Shown here in pieces: positions 42,339-52,622 of a stretch of DNA of 64,000 nt (the first letter of the stretch is position 1; every line of letters begins with the position of its first letter). The notes beneath the pieces were generated by a model. That model did no database searches. It was not told the origin of the DNA and was given only the letters and a program-made list of their open reading frames with translations. The stretch comes from Thioclava electrotropha. Its GTDB lineage: Bacteria; Pseudomonadota; Alphaproteobacteria; Rhodobacterales; Rhodobacteraceae. The DNA lies in NCBI RefSeq assembly GCF_002085925.2, contig NZ_CP053562.1:2088001-2152000 (forward strand), written 5' to 3'. Both the position numbers and the translations under genes were made by a program.

Positions 42339-42479
42339 GTCTGTCGCTCCGCTCGATATGCCCGATCTCGCGCCGGGCTGAATGGTCTTATTACGACCGC
42401 TTGGCACAATTAATAGACGAGGGAACCCGCTTTGTCACTTATTCTTGAGCCCATTCACGCTGAAGTGGCAAGACCCTGC

Positions 42480-43481
42480 TTAGCCGTTACCGAGCAGTTT
42501 CGCGGCCTCCCGCGCGAAATAGGTAAGCACACCATCGCAGCCCGCGCGGCGGAAGCTCATCAGGCTTTCGAGCATGACTTTTTCGTGGTCCAGCCAGCCG
42601 TTCTTCACCGCCGCCATGATCATCGCGTATTCACCCGACACCTGATAGGCGTAGGTCGGCACGCCGAACTGCTCTTTCACGCGGTGGCAGATGTCGAGGT
42701 AGGGCATCCCCGGCTTCACCATCACCATATCCGCGCCCTCGGAGAGATCGCGCGCAACCAGCCGGATCGCCTCGTCGGAATTGCCGGGGTTCATCTGATA
42801 GGTCTTCTTGTCGCCCTTGAGCGCACCGGTGGCGCCCACTGCATCGCGGAACGGCCCGTAGAAGCCGGAAGCATATTTCGCGGCGTAGCTGAGGATCGTC
42901 ACATCAGCATGGCCTGCGGCCTCGAGCGCTGAGCGGAGCGCCGTGATCCGCCCGTCCATCATGTCCGAGGGCCCGAGGATATCCGCCCCGGCCTCGGCCT
43001 GCGCAATCCCCATTTTCACAAGGCATTCAACGGTTTCGTCGTTGAGGATGATCCCGTCGCGCACCAGCCCGTCATGGCCGTTCGCATTGTAGGGATCGAG
43101 CGCGATATCGGTCATAATCGCGATCTCGGGCACCTCCGCCTTGATCGCGCGGATCACTCGGTTGGTGATGTTCTCGGGGTTCCAGGCCTCTTCGCAGGCC
43201 TCGGTCTTCACCGCCGGATCGGTATAGGGAAAAAGGCAGATCGCCGGGATACCAAGCTTTGCGGCCTCTTCAGCGGCGCGCACCGCACCCTCCAGCGTGC
43301 GGCGGACAACGCCCGGCATCGACGGCACCTCGACATCCGCGCCCGGCACGTCGGTGATGAAGATCGGCCAGATCATGTCCTTCACACTCAACCGGTGTTC
43401 CTGCGCGAGATCACGCAGCGCGGCAGTACGGCGCATCCGGCGCAGGCGGGTGTGGGGGAAGGGCGGAAGGATCGGGTTCAT
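42480..43481 (-). CDS. hemB: Delta-aminolevulinic acid dehydratase
   Basis: The 333-aa enzyme joins two 5-aminolevulinate molecules to porphobilinogen. The catalytic lysines are in YAAKYASGFYGPFRDA and MVKPGMPYLD. The segment ALDPYNANGHDG replaces the cysteines of zinc-dependent forms, so this is the magnesium-type enzyme seen in alphaproteobacteria. The start at 43481 has AGGAG; the frame continues 287 codons upstream antisense to the next gene without coding character. Confidence 0.96.
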   Translation of the reverse strand: MNPILPPFPHTRLRRMRRTAALRDLAQEHRLSVKDMIWPIFITDVPGADVEVPSMPGVVRRTLEGAVRAAEEAAKLGIPAICLFPYTDPAVKTEACEEAWNPENITNRVIRAIKAEVPEIAIMTDIALDPYNANGHDGLVRDGIILNDETVECLVKMGIAQAEAGADILGPSDMMDGRITALRSALEAAGHADVTILSYAAKYASGFYGPFRDAVGATGALKGDKKTYQMNPGNSDEAIRLVARDLSEGADMVMVKPGMPYLDICHRVKEQFGVPTYAYQVSGEYAMIMAAVKNGWLDHEKVMLESLMSFRRAGCDGVLTYFAREAAKLLGNG

Positions 43482-43637
43482 CGGCAGGCTCCTCTGGCTC
43501 GGCCAAATGGGTGCCATGGATCGGTGCCACAGGCAAGCGCGGCCGATCCGCGCGGGGTTCCGCTCGGGCCGAGGCTGGTCTATGCATCGACTTGAGGGGC
43601 CGCGACACGACGACCCGGAAGAACGAGGGCGAGGGGC

Positions 43638-44171
43638 TTGGAAGTTTTCGACACGATCGCGCGGCTGATCGACCTGCGCAGCTTTTCCAACTTGTGGTAC
43701 TGGATCGCGCTCGCCGCAGTCTGGTCCTCCGCCTCGCATTGGGTGCTGGGCGTGCCGTGGGACATGGTGATCCGCGCGCGCCGCAAGGGCGGCGAGGCGG
43801 CCGAGGATCTCGCCGCGATGACGGCACTGAACGCGCGCAGGCTGAACCGGATCCGGCGCGATGCGGGGTTTTCGATGTCGATCTCCATTCCGTTCATGCT
43901 GAGCTTCCTGCTGATCACCGGTTTCATCTATGGCTCGGAGACGGCGCAGGCATTCGCGCTGCTGCTGGTTCCGATGATTGGGGTGTTCGGGTTGAGCCTG
44001 CGTCTGGCGCATAAACTCGACGCGGACCCAGCGCTGGCGCATGATCCGACGCTTGCGATCAAGGCGCTCTCGCGTCACCGGGTGAACGTGCAGGCGATCG
44101 GCGTCGTGGCGATCATCGTGAGCGCGCTTTGGGGAATGTATCAGAACCTTCTCGCTTCGATGCTGGTTTGA
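43638..44171 (+). CDS. Conserved alphaproteobacterial membrane protein, 177 aa
   Basis: The protein starts at a TTG preceded by GAGGGGC, and reads MEVFDTIARLIDLRSFSNLWYWIALAAVWSSASHWVLG. Three or four membrane segments are visible. Similar proteins in this family of bacteria have been labelled as a SufBCD-associated component, without evidence I trust. The function is unknown. It is divergent from hemB. Confidence 0.8.
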   Translation: MEVFDTIARLIDLRSFSNLWYWIALAAVWSSASHWVLGVPWDMVIRARRKGGEAAEDLAAMTALNARRLNRIRRDAGFSMSISIPFMLSFLLITGFIYGSETAQAFALLLVPMIGVFGLSLRLAHKLDADPALAHDPTLAIKALSRHRVNVQAIGVVAIIVSALWGMYQNLLASMLV

Positions 44172-44220
44172 CGCGCGAAGCAACTTGACACCGGCGGCAG
44201 GGCCGATACCTCGCTTGGCT

Positions 44221-47200
44221 ATGGAGCATTTTCTTCTCTCGGGCGCCCCGGAAGGGTTCGACGCCGCCTTGCTGGCCAAAGAGCTCGCGAAGGGCAAATC
44301 GGTCATCCATGTCGCGCGCGACGATCGCCGTCTGGCGGCCATGCGCGGGGCACTTGCGTTCTTCGCGCCCGAGGCGACGGTGCTGGACTTCCCGGCTTGG
44401 GATTGTCTGCCCTATGACCGGGTCTCGCCCAATGCCGATATCTCGGCCACGCGCATGGCGACGTTGGCCGCGCTGGCCTCGGGCATGCCCGGGCCGTTCG
44501 TTCTGCTGACGACGCTCTCAGCTGCCATGCAGCGCGTGCCCGCGCGCGAGGTGCTGGCCGGTGCGAGCTTCACCGCGCAGGTTGGCAAGCGGATCAACGA
44601 GCAGGCGTTGCGCGAATTCCTCGTGCGAATGGGCTTCTCACAGGCCTCGACCGTCTCCGAGCCCGGCGATTACGCGATCCGCGGCGGCATCATAGACATC
44701 TTCCCGCCCGGCGAGGGCGGCCCGGTGCGGCTCGACCTGTTCGGCGATGTGCTCGACGACGCGCGCGGCTTCGACCCGGTGACCCAGCGCACGACCGAGA
44801 AGCTGAAAGGCGTGGAGCTTGCGCCGGTCTCAGAGGTCATCCTCGACGAGGCCGCGATCACGCGCTTCCGGCAGAATTACCGGATCGAATTCGGCTCGGG
44901 CGGCGCGGAAGACCCGCTGTACGAGGCCGTCTCGGCAGGGCGCAAACAGGCGGGGATGGAGCATTGGCTGGGCTTCTTTCATGAAAAGCTCGAGACGGTA
45001 TTCGACTATCTGCCCGACGCGTCGGTGATGCTCGACGATCAGATCGCCGCGCAGCAGGAAAGCCGGTGGGACGGGATTGCGGATCAGTATGACACGCGGC
45101 GCGAGGCGATGACCCGGCGCGACCGGCTGGATTCGGTCTACAAACCCGCTCCGCCGCAGCTTTTGTATTTGAACCCAGAGGGTTGGGAGGCGGTGTTGAA
45201 ACCGCTTCGCGTGCTGCGCCTGCAGGTGATCCCGGCACCGCCCGGACCCGGCATCCTGAATGCGGGCGGGCGCGTGGGGCGCAATTTCGCGCCCGAGCGC
45301 AAGGTCGAAAACGTCAGCCTGTTCAGCGCCTTGAAGGATCATGTTCAAGCGCGTCTGGCCGATGGGCCCGTAGTGATCGCTTCTTGGTCCGAGGGGGCAC
45401 GTGAGCGTCTGCGCGGGTTGATGGAAGACGAAGGGCTGATCGGCGCCAAGCTGATCGGCTCTGCGCGCGAGATCGGGCCGGGAGTGAACCTCACCGTCTG
45501 GCCGCTCGACGAGGGGTTCGAAGCCCCGCGCGACGGCGGCGAGATGACCGTGATTTCCGAGCAGGACGTGCTGGGCGAACGGCTCGTCTCGAAGCCGCGA
45601 CGCAAGCGCAAGGCCGAGAATTTCCTGACCGAACACACGACGCTGTCGCCCGGCGATCTGGTCGTCCATGTCGATCACGGGGTCGGCCGCTACAAGGGTC
45701 TGGAGACGGTCACGGCTCTTGGCGCGCCGCATGAATGCGTGCTGCTGGAATATGCGGGCGGAGATCGCCTCTATCTGCCGGTCGAGAATATCGAACTGCT
45801 CAGCCGTTATGGCCATGAGGAAGGCTTGCTCGACAAGCTCGGCGGGGGCGCGTGGCAGGCCAAGAAGGCCAAGCTGAAAGAGCGCATCCGCCAGATCGCC
45901 GACAAGCTGATGCGGATCGCGGCCGAGCGTCACCTGCGCAACGCGCCAATTCTGGAAGCGCCGCATCACGAGTGGGAAAGCTTCGCTGCGCGTTTCCCTT
46001 ATACCGAGACCGACGATCAGATGAGCGCGATCGAGGATGTGGTGGACGATCTGAAATCGGGTACGCCGATGGATCGTCTCGTCGTGGGCGATGTGGGTTT
46101 CGGCAAGACCGAAGTCGCGATGCGGGCGGCTTTCGTCGCCGCGCAATCGGGCATGCAGGTCGCTGTGATCGCGCCGACGACGCTGCTTGCCCGCCAGCAT
46201 TACAAGACCTTTGCCGAACGTTTCCGGGGCACCGCGCTGAACGTGAAACCGCTCAGCCGTTTCGTCTCCGCCAAGGAGGCCACGAAGACCCGAGAAGGCC
46301 TGCGCGACGGCACGGTCGATATCGTGATCGGCACCCATGCGGTTCTGGCGAAATCGGTGAAATTCGCCAATCTCGGCCTCCTGGTGATCGATGAAGAGCA
46401 GCATTTCGGCGTGCAGCACAAAGAGCGCCTGAAAGAGATGCGCTCGGAGATTCACGTGCTCACGCTGACCGCGACGCCGATCCCGCGCACGTTGCAACTC
46501 TCGCTGACCGGGGTGCGCGATCTGTCGATCATCGGCACGCCGCCCGTCGACCGGCTAGCGATCCGCACCTATGTCTCCGAATTCGACACGGTCACCGTGC
46601 GCGAGGCGCTGCTGCGCGAGCATTACCGGGGCGGGCAGAGCTTCTATGTCGTGCCGCGGATTTCCGATCTTCCCGAAATCGAGGAATTTCTGCAAACCCA
46701 CGTGCCGGAGGTGAAGTATCTCGTGGCGCATGGGCAGATGGCGGCGGGCGAGTTGGACGACCGGATGAACGCGTTTTACGATGGCAAATACGACGTGTTG
46801 CTGGCGACGACGATCGTCGAAAGCGGCCTCGATATTCCGACCGCGAACACGATGGTGATCCACCGCGCTGATATGTTCGGCCTGAGCCAGCTTTACCAGA
46901 TCCGGGGCCGGGTGGGTCGCGCGAAGACTCGGGCTTATTGCTACCTGACGACGAAGCCGCGGATGCCGCTGACGCCGCAGGCGCAGAAACGGCTGCGGCT
47001 GCTGGGGTCGCTCGACAGCCTCGGGGCCGGGTTCAACCTTGCAAGCCAGGATCTCGACCTGCGCGGCGCGGGCAACCTTCTGGGCGAGGAACAGTCGGGC
47101 CATATCCGCGAGGTGGGTTACGAGCTGTATCAATCGATGCTGGAAGAGACGATCTCGAAGCTGAAATCGGGCGAGCTGACCGAGACGGCGGATGGCGACT

Positions 47201-47664
47201 GGTCGCCGCAGATCAATCTCGGCGTGCCGGTGATGATCCCGGAGGCCTACATTCCCGATCTCGACGTGCGCCTCGGCCTCTACCGCCGCCTGTCGAGCCT
47301 GACGACCAAGGTCGAGCTGGAAGGCTTCGCCGCCGAGCTGATCGACCGCTTCGGGGAGCTGCCGAAAGAGGTCAACACGCTGCTGCTGGTCGTCCGGATC
47401 AAGGCGATGTGCAAACGCGCGATGATCGCCAAGCTCGATGCCGGTCCGAAAGGCGCGACCGTCCAGTTCCACAACGACAAATTCCCGAACCCGCAGGGTC
47501 TCGTGGAATTCCTGACCGCGCAGCGCGATCTGGCGAAGGTGAAGGACAACAAGCTGGTCATTCGCCGCGACTGGAAGAACGACAAAGACAAGATCAAGGG
47601 CGCCTTCGCGATTGCCCGCGATCTGGCCGAGAAGGTTATCGAGGCGAAGAAGGCGAAGGCCTGA
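44221..47664 (+). CDS. mfd: Transcription-repair coupling factor Mfd
   Basis: The 1147-aa translocase removes stalled RNA polymerase and recruits UvrA. The UvrB-like N-terminus ([15 protein letters not shown]), the RNA polymerase-interacting domain ([20 protein letters not shown]), Walker A GDVGFGKT (623-630), motif II DEEQHFG (724-730) and motif [13 protein letters not shown] are all present. The ATG at 44221 matches homologues; a TTG 12 codons earlier is possible. The 3' end overlaps the convergent methyltransferase gene by 29 nt. Confidence 0.96.
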   Translation: MEHFLLSGAPEGFDAALLAKELAKGKSVIHVARDDRRLAAMRGALAFFAPEATVLDFPAWDCLPYDRVSPNADISATRMATLAALASGMPGPFVLLTTLSAAMQRVPAREVLAGASFTAQVGKRINEQALREFLVRMGFSQASTVSEPGDYAIRGGIIDIFPPGEGGPVRLDLFGDVLDDARGFDPVTQRTTEKLKGVELAPVSEVILDEAAITRFRQNYRIEFGSGGAEDPLYEAVSAGRKQAGMEHWLGFFHEKLETVFDYLPDASVMLDDQIAAQQESRWDGIADQYDTRREAMTRRDRLDSVYKPAPPQLLYLNPEGWEAVLKPLRVLRLQVIPAPPGPGILNAGGRVGRNFAPERKVENVSLFSALKDHVQARLADGPVVIASWSEGARERLRGLMEDEGLIGAKLIGSAREIGPGVNLTVWPLDEGFEAPRDGGEMTVISEQDVLGERLVSKPRRKRKAENFLTEHTTLSPGDLVVHVDHGVGRYKGLETVTALGAPHECVLLEYAGGDRLYLPVENIELLSRYGHEEGLLDKLGGGAWQAKKAKLKERIRQIADKLMRIAAERHLRNAPILEAPHHEWESFAARFPYTETDDQMSAIEDVVDDLKSGTPMDRLVVGDVGFGKTEVAMRAAFVAAQSGMQVAVIAPTTLLARQHYKTFAERFRGTALNVKPLSRFVSAKEATKTREGLRDGTVDIVIGTHAVLAKSVKFANLGLLVIDEEQHFGVQHKERLKEMRSEIHVLTLTATPIPRTLQLSLTGVRDLSIIGTPPVDRLAIRTYVSEFDTVTVREALLREHYRGGQSFYVVPRISDLPEIEEFLQTHVPEVKYLVAHGQMAAGELDDRMNAFYDGKYDVLLATTIVESGLDIPTANTMVIHRADMFGLSQLYQIRGRVGRAKTRAYCYLTTKPRMPLTPQAQKRLRLLGSLDSLGAGFNLASQDLDLRGAGNLLGEEQSGHIREVGYELYQSMLEETISKLKSGELTETADGDWSPQINLGVPVMIPEAYIPDLDVRLGLYRRLSSLTTKVELEGFAAELIDRFGELPKEVNTLLLVVRIKAMCKRAMIAKLDAGPKGATVQFHNDKFPNPQGLVEFLTAQRDLAKVKDNKLVIRRDWKNDKDKIKGAFAIARDLAEKVIEAKKAKA

Positions 47665-48310
47665 GGGGCTCTGCGCGGAACATCACCTGTCCGCGCGGCA
47701 GCATCCGGTCGTCGCGGGTGAGGCGCCAGCCTGAGGCGTCCGCCATTGCGTAGAGCGCCGCTTCCGAGAGGTGATAGGGCGCGCGGACGGCATGGGTGAC
47801 GACGCCGTCTTTCTGGCGGTGGCTGGTCGCCTCGTCGGGGGCGAGGAACACCGTCAGCAGCACGCATTCCAGCTGAGGAAAGCGCTGCAACCCATTGAGA
47901 CAGCGAGTAATTGCGTCGCTCTCAAGATGCGGGAAGACGCCGAAGGCGATGGCATGGGTGATCGTGTCGGTGACACCGGCGAAGGTGAAATCCGCATCCT
48001 CCACCAACTGCACAGGATCGAGCCGCTCGCGAGCGTCAAGCTCCGCCGCATAGCCCGCGAGCATCAGCGCGCGCGACGCATCGGTACCCCAGTAATGGCC
48101 CGGCTCCAGATAGGGCACCGCCTTGCAGCCAAGCCGCAAAGCGCCCGCGCCGATATCGAGAAGCACGTGATCGGGCCGCAATCCGTGATGCAGCAGCGCG
48201 GCCATCTGCGCGCGGCCCGTCTCGTCCCAGCGACCGCCCACGATGTCGCGGTGGCGGCCCTTGGCGAGCGCCTCATCGTAGAACCCTGGTCGGGCATAGG
48301 GCGAGGACAT
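47636..48310 (-). CDS. Class I SAM-dependent methyltransferase, 224 aa
   Basis: A Rossmann-type methyltransferase with motif I VLLDIGAGALRLGCKAVPYL. Next comes HYWGTDASRALMLAGYA, with an acidic residue expected to bind the SAM ribose, then ITHAIAFGVFPHLESDAI. The substrate is unknown. The start at 48310 keeps it apart from the upstream MFS gene; an earlier ATG at 48412 would overlap that gene by 34 nt. It overlaps the end of mfd tail-to-tail. Confidence 0.82.
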   Translation of the reverse strand: MSSPYARPGFYDEALAKGRHRDIVGGRWDETGRAQMAALLHHGLRPDHVLLDIGAGALRLGCKAVPYLEPGHYWGTDASRALMLAGYAAELDARERLDPVQLVEDADFTFAGVTDTITHAIAFGVFPHLESDAITRCLNGLQRFPQLECVLLTVFLAPDEATSHRQKDGVVTHAVRAPYHLSEAALYAMADASGWRLTRDDRMLPRGQVMFRAEPLRPSPSSPR

Positions 48311-48378
48311 CAGGAACGACTCGGGACCGGGGAAAGATGCGCGGGTATGCGCCCTTTGCCCCCGTGCGTAAAGCCCCG

Positions 48379-49599
48379 TCAGTCGGTCTCCTGCGTCTTG
48401 CGGATCAGCCACCAGGCGAGGCTCGAACAGATCAGCGTCGCGACCACCATCGGCAGTGCCGTGCCGTTGAAGGACAGACCCACGGGGGCTGCGATCACCA
48501 CCGCGCCCACCGTCGAGATCGCGGCCACGATCGAGGCCGCCATGCCCGCGATATGGCCCATATGCTCCAGCGCCAGCGCATTCAGGTTCCCGAAGGTCAG
48601 GCCCGCCATCGCGAAGACCGAGACCGAATAGACGAAGATGAACGGGAAGCCGCTTGCGCCATCGGTCAGCCCGCTAAGCACCAGCACCAGCATGACCGCA
48701 GAGATCGCCACCTGAGAGATATAGGTCCCCTTGACGATCTTGCGCATCCCCAGCCGCATCACGTAGCGCGCATTGAAGATCGTGGCCGTGCCCGCCATCA
48801 GCGCGCCAATGGCGAACCACATCGGGAAGGTGTCGGTCACGCCATGCGCCGCGTAAAGCTGTTGCGCGGTCGACAGCAGCGCGAACATCTGCCCGAAACC
48901 CAGCGTCATCGTCACGATATAGAGCCGCACATCGGAATGGGTGATCACTTCCAGCGCCGCAGCGCGCAGCTTCGACACGTTCAACGGGCGGCGATCCTCG
49001 GGGGCGAGCGTTTCCGGTTGCCGGATCATCAGCCAGCTCACGCCGACGCAGCCGAAGACCATGAAAGCCCAGAACACGCCGCGCCAGCCCGCAAACGCGA
49101 TCACGAGTTGGCCGATCGACGGCGCCACGGCGGGGACGAGGATGAAGATCATCATGATGAAGGAGGTGATCTTCGCCATCTCGCGCCCGGCAAACAGGTC
49201 GCGCACCAGCGCCATCACGGTGATCCGAGGCCCCGAAGCGCCGATCCCTTGCAGCACCCGCGCGGCCAGCAGCGCCTCTAGGCTTTGGGCGTGGGCGGCG
49301 ACGAATGCCCCGACCATGTAGATCGCGATCCCGCCCGCGATGGTCTTGCGACGCCCGAGCGCATCCGAGATCGGCCCGGCAAACAGCGTGCCGACGCCCA
49401 TACCCAGAACGAAGGAGGTCAGCACGAGCTGCGCGCGGTTGACCGCATCGGGGCTCAGTTCCTCCGCGATTTGCGGTAGGGCCGGCAGCATCCCGTCGAT
49501 CGAGAAGGCGACCGTCGCGATCAGCGAGGCGAGCATGACCGTAAGTTCGGGCAGCGAAAGAGGCGTGCGCGCCCGGGGCGCGTCAGAGATCTGAGACAT
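48379..49599 (-). CDS. MFS efflux transporter of the Bcr/CflA type, 406 aa
   Basis: Twelve membrane segments can be traced. The N-terminal LSLPELTVMLASLIATVAFSIDGMLPALPQIAEEL and GPISDALGRRKTIAGGIAIY (motif A) mark the drug-resistance transporter Bcr/CflA group, drug/proton antiporters. The substrate is unknown. The start at 49599 (MSQISDAP) is chosen by family length; an in-frame ATG at 49644 exists. Confidence 0.88.
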   Translation of the reverse strand: MSQISDAPRARTPLSLPELTVMLASLIATVAFSIDGMLPALPQIAEELSPDAVNRAQLVLTSFVLGMGVGTLFAGPISDALGRRKTIAGGIAIYMVGAFVAAHAQSLEALLAARVLQGIGASGPRITVMALVRDLFAGREMAKITSFIMMIFILVPAVAPSIGQLVIAFAGWRGVFWAFMVFGCVGVSWLMIRQPETLAPEDRRPLNVSKLRAAALEVITHSDVRLYIVTMTLGFGQMFALLSTAQQLYAAHGVTDTFPMWFAIGALMAGTATIFNARYVMRLGMRKIVKGTYISQVAISAVMLVLVLSGLTDGASGFPFIFVYSVSVFAMAGLTFGNLNALALEHMGHIAGMAASIVAAISTVGAVVIAAPVGLSFNGTALPMVVATLICSSLAWWLIRKTQETD

Positions 49600-49737
49600 T
49601 CTGGGGGACTTTCCGAAAGTCGGATTTATTCGAAGCGCGAGCATAGGGAGCTGCGCCGATTTGGCCAGAGGGCCGGGCGCGCAGCCCCCTGTGCGCTCAC
49701 GCGATAGTGACGGCGGCTGCGACGCCGGACGAAGCGG

Positions 49738-50385
49738 TCAATGCTGGGTTGCGTCGGAGGGTGCGCCGGACAACTCGTCGATCACCTGCAGCCACAGCTC
49801 GGTCGGTTGTGCGCCGCTCACCAGATGCGCATTGGCGACAACGACCGAGGGCACCGCGTTGATCCCACGCTCGCGCGCATGCGCTTCCTTGGCGACGATC
49901 GTGTCGATATCGGCATCCGACGCCAGCAGCCGCTCCACCAGTCGCGGATCCATCTTCGCGGCCTCCGCCACCTCACACAGCACGGTCGCGTCGCCGATAT
50001 TGCGCCCGTCGCGCCAATGCGCGGCCAGCAGCCCCTCCATCACGTCCTCCTGACGCTCTTCCAGCCCCGCCCAATGGAGCAGGCGATGCGCGTCGCGGGT
50101 ATTGGGCTGATGGGTGACGCGCTCGGGGTGGAAATCGTAGCCCTCGGCCTCGGCGATCTCGAGGAGTTGCACATGCATCTTCGCGGCCCCGTCCTGACCG
50201 AATTTCGCCTGCAGGTAATCGGCGCGTGCCATCCCCTCGGGCGGCATCGTCGGGTTCAACTCGAACGGCTGCCAGGCGCGCTGAAACGGGTGGTTGGGAC
50301 GTTGCGCCAAGGCCCGGTCGAGGCGCGCCTTGCCGATGAAGCACCACGGGCAAACGGGATCGGCGAAAATATCGAGCGTGATCAT
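49738..50385 (-). CDS. FrnE-like DsbA family oxidoreductase, 215 aa
   Basis: A cytosolic thioredoxin-fold protein with CPWC at 12-15 (ITLDIFADPVCPWCFIGKARLDRAL) and the FrnE/2-hydroxychromene-2-carboxylate isomerase layout, ending with the NAVPSVVVAN cis-proline loop. It probably handles disulfides or polyketide-like substrates. It starts in an ATGA overlap with the acyl-CoA synthetase gene. Confidence 0.9.
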   Translation of the reverse strand: MITLDIFADPVCPWCFIGKARLDRALAQRPNHPFQRAWQPFELNPTMPPEGMARADYLQAKFGQDGAAKMHVQLLEIAEAEGYDFHPERVTHQPNTRDAHRLLHWAGLEERQEDVMEGLLAAHWRDGRNIGDATVLCEVAEAAKMDPRLVERLLASDADIDTIVAKEAHARERGINAVPSVVVANAHLVSGAQPTELWLQVIDELSGAPSDATQH

Positions 50386-51902
50386 GAGGGGACCTCCTGT
50401 TGCAGCATGGTGCGGATTTCGGAGCGCAGCACCTTGCCGTTACGGTTGCGGGGCAGGGCGGCGATATGGGCGTAGAGGCGGGGCTGCTTGTAACGCGCAA
50501 GCCGCGCCTCGGCATGAGCGCGCAAACTGTCTTCTTCCGCCTCGCCGGTATAGGCCAGCGCGATGACGCTCGCATCGGCCTTCACCGCGATCTCGACGGC
50601 GGCCACATCGCCCGCGCCGGGGCAGTCATGCATGACCTCTTCGACCTCGATCGGCGAGACCCGGAAACCGCCAGCATTCATCATATCATAGCCGCGCCCG
50701 AGATAGGTGATCGCACCGTCTTCACCCATCGAGACCGTGTCGCCGGTCACGAACCACGGGCCGATCCGGCGCGCCGCCGTCTCTTCGGGCGCATTCCAAT
50801 AGCCCAGATAAAGCCCCGGATCGCTCTCATGGATCGCAAGCTGACCCGGCTCGCCGCGCGGCACCGGCAGCCCATCCTCGCCCAACACGGCGACATGACG
50901 ACCCGCCTGCGGATAGCCGCAGGTACCGGGCGGCGCAGGATGATCGGGGCTGCCCGAGATGAAGGTCGAGCATTCCGACATGCCGAGCGCCTCATAGACC
51001 TTCGTGCCCGTCGCCGCGTTCCAGGCCGCGCGCGTGGGGTCTGGCAGCGCCTCGCCCGCGCTCAACCCGTGGCGCAGCTTCGGCAGCGACAGCGTCTCGT
51101 GATGCTTCAGGATTTGCCGATAGACGCCGGGGGCGGCGGCGAAGATCGTCGCGTCGAACCGTTTGAGCAGCAGGGGCAGGCTGCGCGGCTCGACCCCGTC
51201 CGCCGGGATCAGCGCGGTCGCGCCCAAGGTCCACGGGTCCATCAGCCCGGTCCCGAGCGTGTAGGTCCAGTTGAAGGCGCCCGCATGCATCAGACGGTCG
51301 TCCGGCCCCATGCCATACCAGCCGCGATACATCATCTGCCGCGCCCAGATCGCACGATGCGCGTGCATCACCGCGCGCGCCGAGCCGCCCGTGCCGGAGG
51401 TGAAGATCATGTAGGCGAGGCGGTTCGGATCGCCCATCGCGTAGTCGCAGGGCGCGGCCTCCTCGGCCTTGCGCAGAATTTCGGCAGGGATCACGCGCGC
51501 CGGATGGTCGGGCAGGGCGATCCCGTCGCCCGCCACGACCGCCGCCGGATCGAGATCGGCCGCGAGCTTGGTGATCTCGGCCCCGGTCAGCTGCGCCGAG
51601 GTCGGCACCGGCACCAGCCCGGCTGCGATGGCGCCAAGGAAAGCGATGGGAAATTCCGGCCCGTTGCCCAGCCGCAGCATCACGCGGTCGCCGGGCGTCA
51701 GCCCCGCGTCGAGCAAAAGCGTCCCCGCACCGCGCACCGCCGCGATCAGCCGCCCATAGGACCAACGCTGCGCGCCCGAGGGCTTCACGATCTGCATCGC
51801 CAGCTTGTCGGGGGTCGCCGCGCCAGCCGCCAAAACATGCGCGGCCATGTTGAAGGCGCTAGGCGGGTCGGGGATCGGGTCTGTGCGGTAAACGGAATCC
51901 AT
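50382..51902 (-). CDS. AMP-dependent acyl-CoA synthetase, 506 aa
   Basis: An adenylate-forming enzyme with the phosphate-binding motif YMIFTSGTGGSARAVMHAH (about 163-181), YEALGMSECSTFISG (A5), WFVTGDTVSMGEDG (A7) and GNGK-like RNRNGKVLRSE at the end. It activates a carboxylic acid, aromatic or short-chain, to the CoA thioester. The exact acid is not clear; the benzoate-CoA ligase group is the nearest by eye. It is coupled to the FrnE-like gene. Confidence 0.9.
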   Translation of the reverse strand: MDSVYRTDPIPDPPSAFNMAAHVLAAGAATPDKLAMQIVKPSGAQRWSYGRLIAAVRGAGTLLLDAGLTPGDRVMLRLGNGPEFPIAFLGAIAAGLVPVPTSAQLTGAEITKLAADLDPAAVVAGDGIALPDHPARVIPAEILRKAEEAAPCDYAMGDPNRLAYMIFTSGTGGSARAVMHAHRAIWARQMMYRGWYGMGPDDRLMHAGAFNWTYTLGTGLMDPWTLGATALIPADGVEPRSLPLLLKRFDATIFAAAPGVYRQILKHHETLSLPKLRHGLSAGEALPDPTRAAWNAATGTKVYEALGMSECSTFISGSPDHPAPPGTCGYPQAGRHVAVLGEDGLPVPRGEPGQLAIHESDPGLYLGYWNAPEETAARRIGPWFVTGDTVSMGEDGAITYLGRGYDMMNAGGFRVSPIEVEEVMHDCPGAGDVAAVEIAVKADASVIALAYTGEAEEDSLRAHAEARLARYKQPRLYAHIAALPRNRNGKVLRSEIRTMLQQEVPS

Positions 51903-51968
51903 GCAACCTAGCTAGGACGCAGCGGGCGCCCGAGCAAGCCCGAACGCGCCGACATCACTTTCGCTTCG

Positions 51969-52020
51969 CCTTGGCGAAAATATCCCGGGGAGCGGCGGAG
52001 CCGCGGGGGCAGAGCCCCCT
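51969..52020. repeat. Dispersed repeat, copy 4
   Basis: CCTTGGCGAAAATATCCCGGGG, stem GCGGC-gga-GCCGC, then GGGGGCAGAGCCCCCT. It lies between the acyl-CoA synthetase start and the stop of the CsbD-like gene, with the same orientation as the other copies. Confidence 0.8.
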
Positions 52021-52045
52021 GCAACCTAGGTCACGCGCGCGACGC

Positions 52046-52369
52046 TCACTCTTCGTCGTCGTCGCCGAAGCGGGCGTCGTCGTCATATTCGTCTTCGCCC
52101 TCGCCGACATATTTCGCCGACAGCGCAATCGAATGACCGTCATGGGTCGGGTCCATGACCACGTCGGACGGCAATTCGCCCCGCATCCAGTCGCGGATTT
52201 CGTCGCGCGCGTCGGCCGGTTCCTGTTCCGTCAGCTCGGCGATATACCGGATGAAGGCTTTCTGATCGCCGTCGATCTCGTCAAGTTCGGCCTCGTCGGC
52301 TTCGGGCCACTTGTCCACGATCGCCTCGTAAAATGCCGCCCAGTTTTCCTCGATATGGTGCCATTTCAT
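52046..52369 (-). CDS. CsbD-like acidic protein, 107 aa
   Basis: The N-terminal half (MKWHHIEENWAAFYEAIVDKWPEADEAELDEIDGDQ) has the CsbD helix pattern of W..x..NW..F...V..KW..L...L..I.G. The C-terminal half is a strongly acidic tail ending DARFGDDDEE. CsbD proteins are general stress proteins with unknown action. It stands alone between the acyl-CoA synthetase and the entericidin-like gene. Confidence 0.75.
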   Translation of the reverse strand: MKWHHIEENWAAFYEAIVDKWPEADEAELDEIDGDQKAFIRYIAELTEQEPADARDEIRDWMRGELPSDVVMDPTHDGHSIALSAKYVGEGEDEYDDDARFGDDDEE

Positions 52370-52502
52370 CGCTTTTGATCCTTTTCTTCGCGGCTCGTCT
52401 CACGGGCGGCCCTATTTCTGAGAAAGGGACGCCCGGGGGGCTTTGCAAGGCACAAGGCAAAGATACCTCGCGCGGTTCCATATCGTGATCAGTTCCGGGA
52501 GG

Positions 52503-52622
52503 TTACCTGAACCAGCCCTGCACCGAGCGCGCACCGCCAGAGATGTCGTCGCCCACACCGGCCACCGTGTTGCAGCCCGCCAATGCCGCAGCGACTGCTG
52601 CCAGAAGGATGAGTCTTTTCAT
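52503..52622 (-). CDS. Entericidin-like lipoprotein, 39 aa
   Basis: A gene of only 40 codons: MKRLILLAAVAAALAGC is a lipoprotein signal with Cys17, and NTVAGVGDDISGGARS with a WFR end is the entericidin EcnA/EcnB pattern (CNTVxGxGxD). Members are small outer-envelope lipoproteins linked to stress and lysis control. The ATG overlaps the stop of the peptide-binding protein gene as ATGA, which ties the two together. Confidence 0.88.
   Translation of the reverse strand: MKRLILLAAVAAALAGCNTVAGVGDDISGGARSVQGWFR

Noticed and set aside
44185..44220. TTGACA at 44185 as the mfd promoter
   Set aside because: No matching -10 lies 16-18 bp downstream; the hexamer is probably chance or part of an upstream TTG start.
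44830..46497. 555-codon open frame on the minus strand
   Set aside because: Antisense to mfd, no protein-like features.
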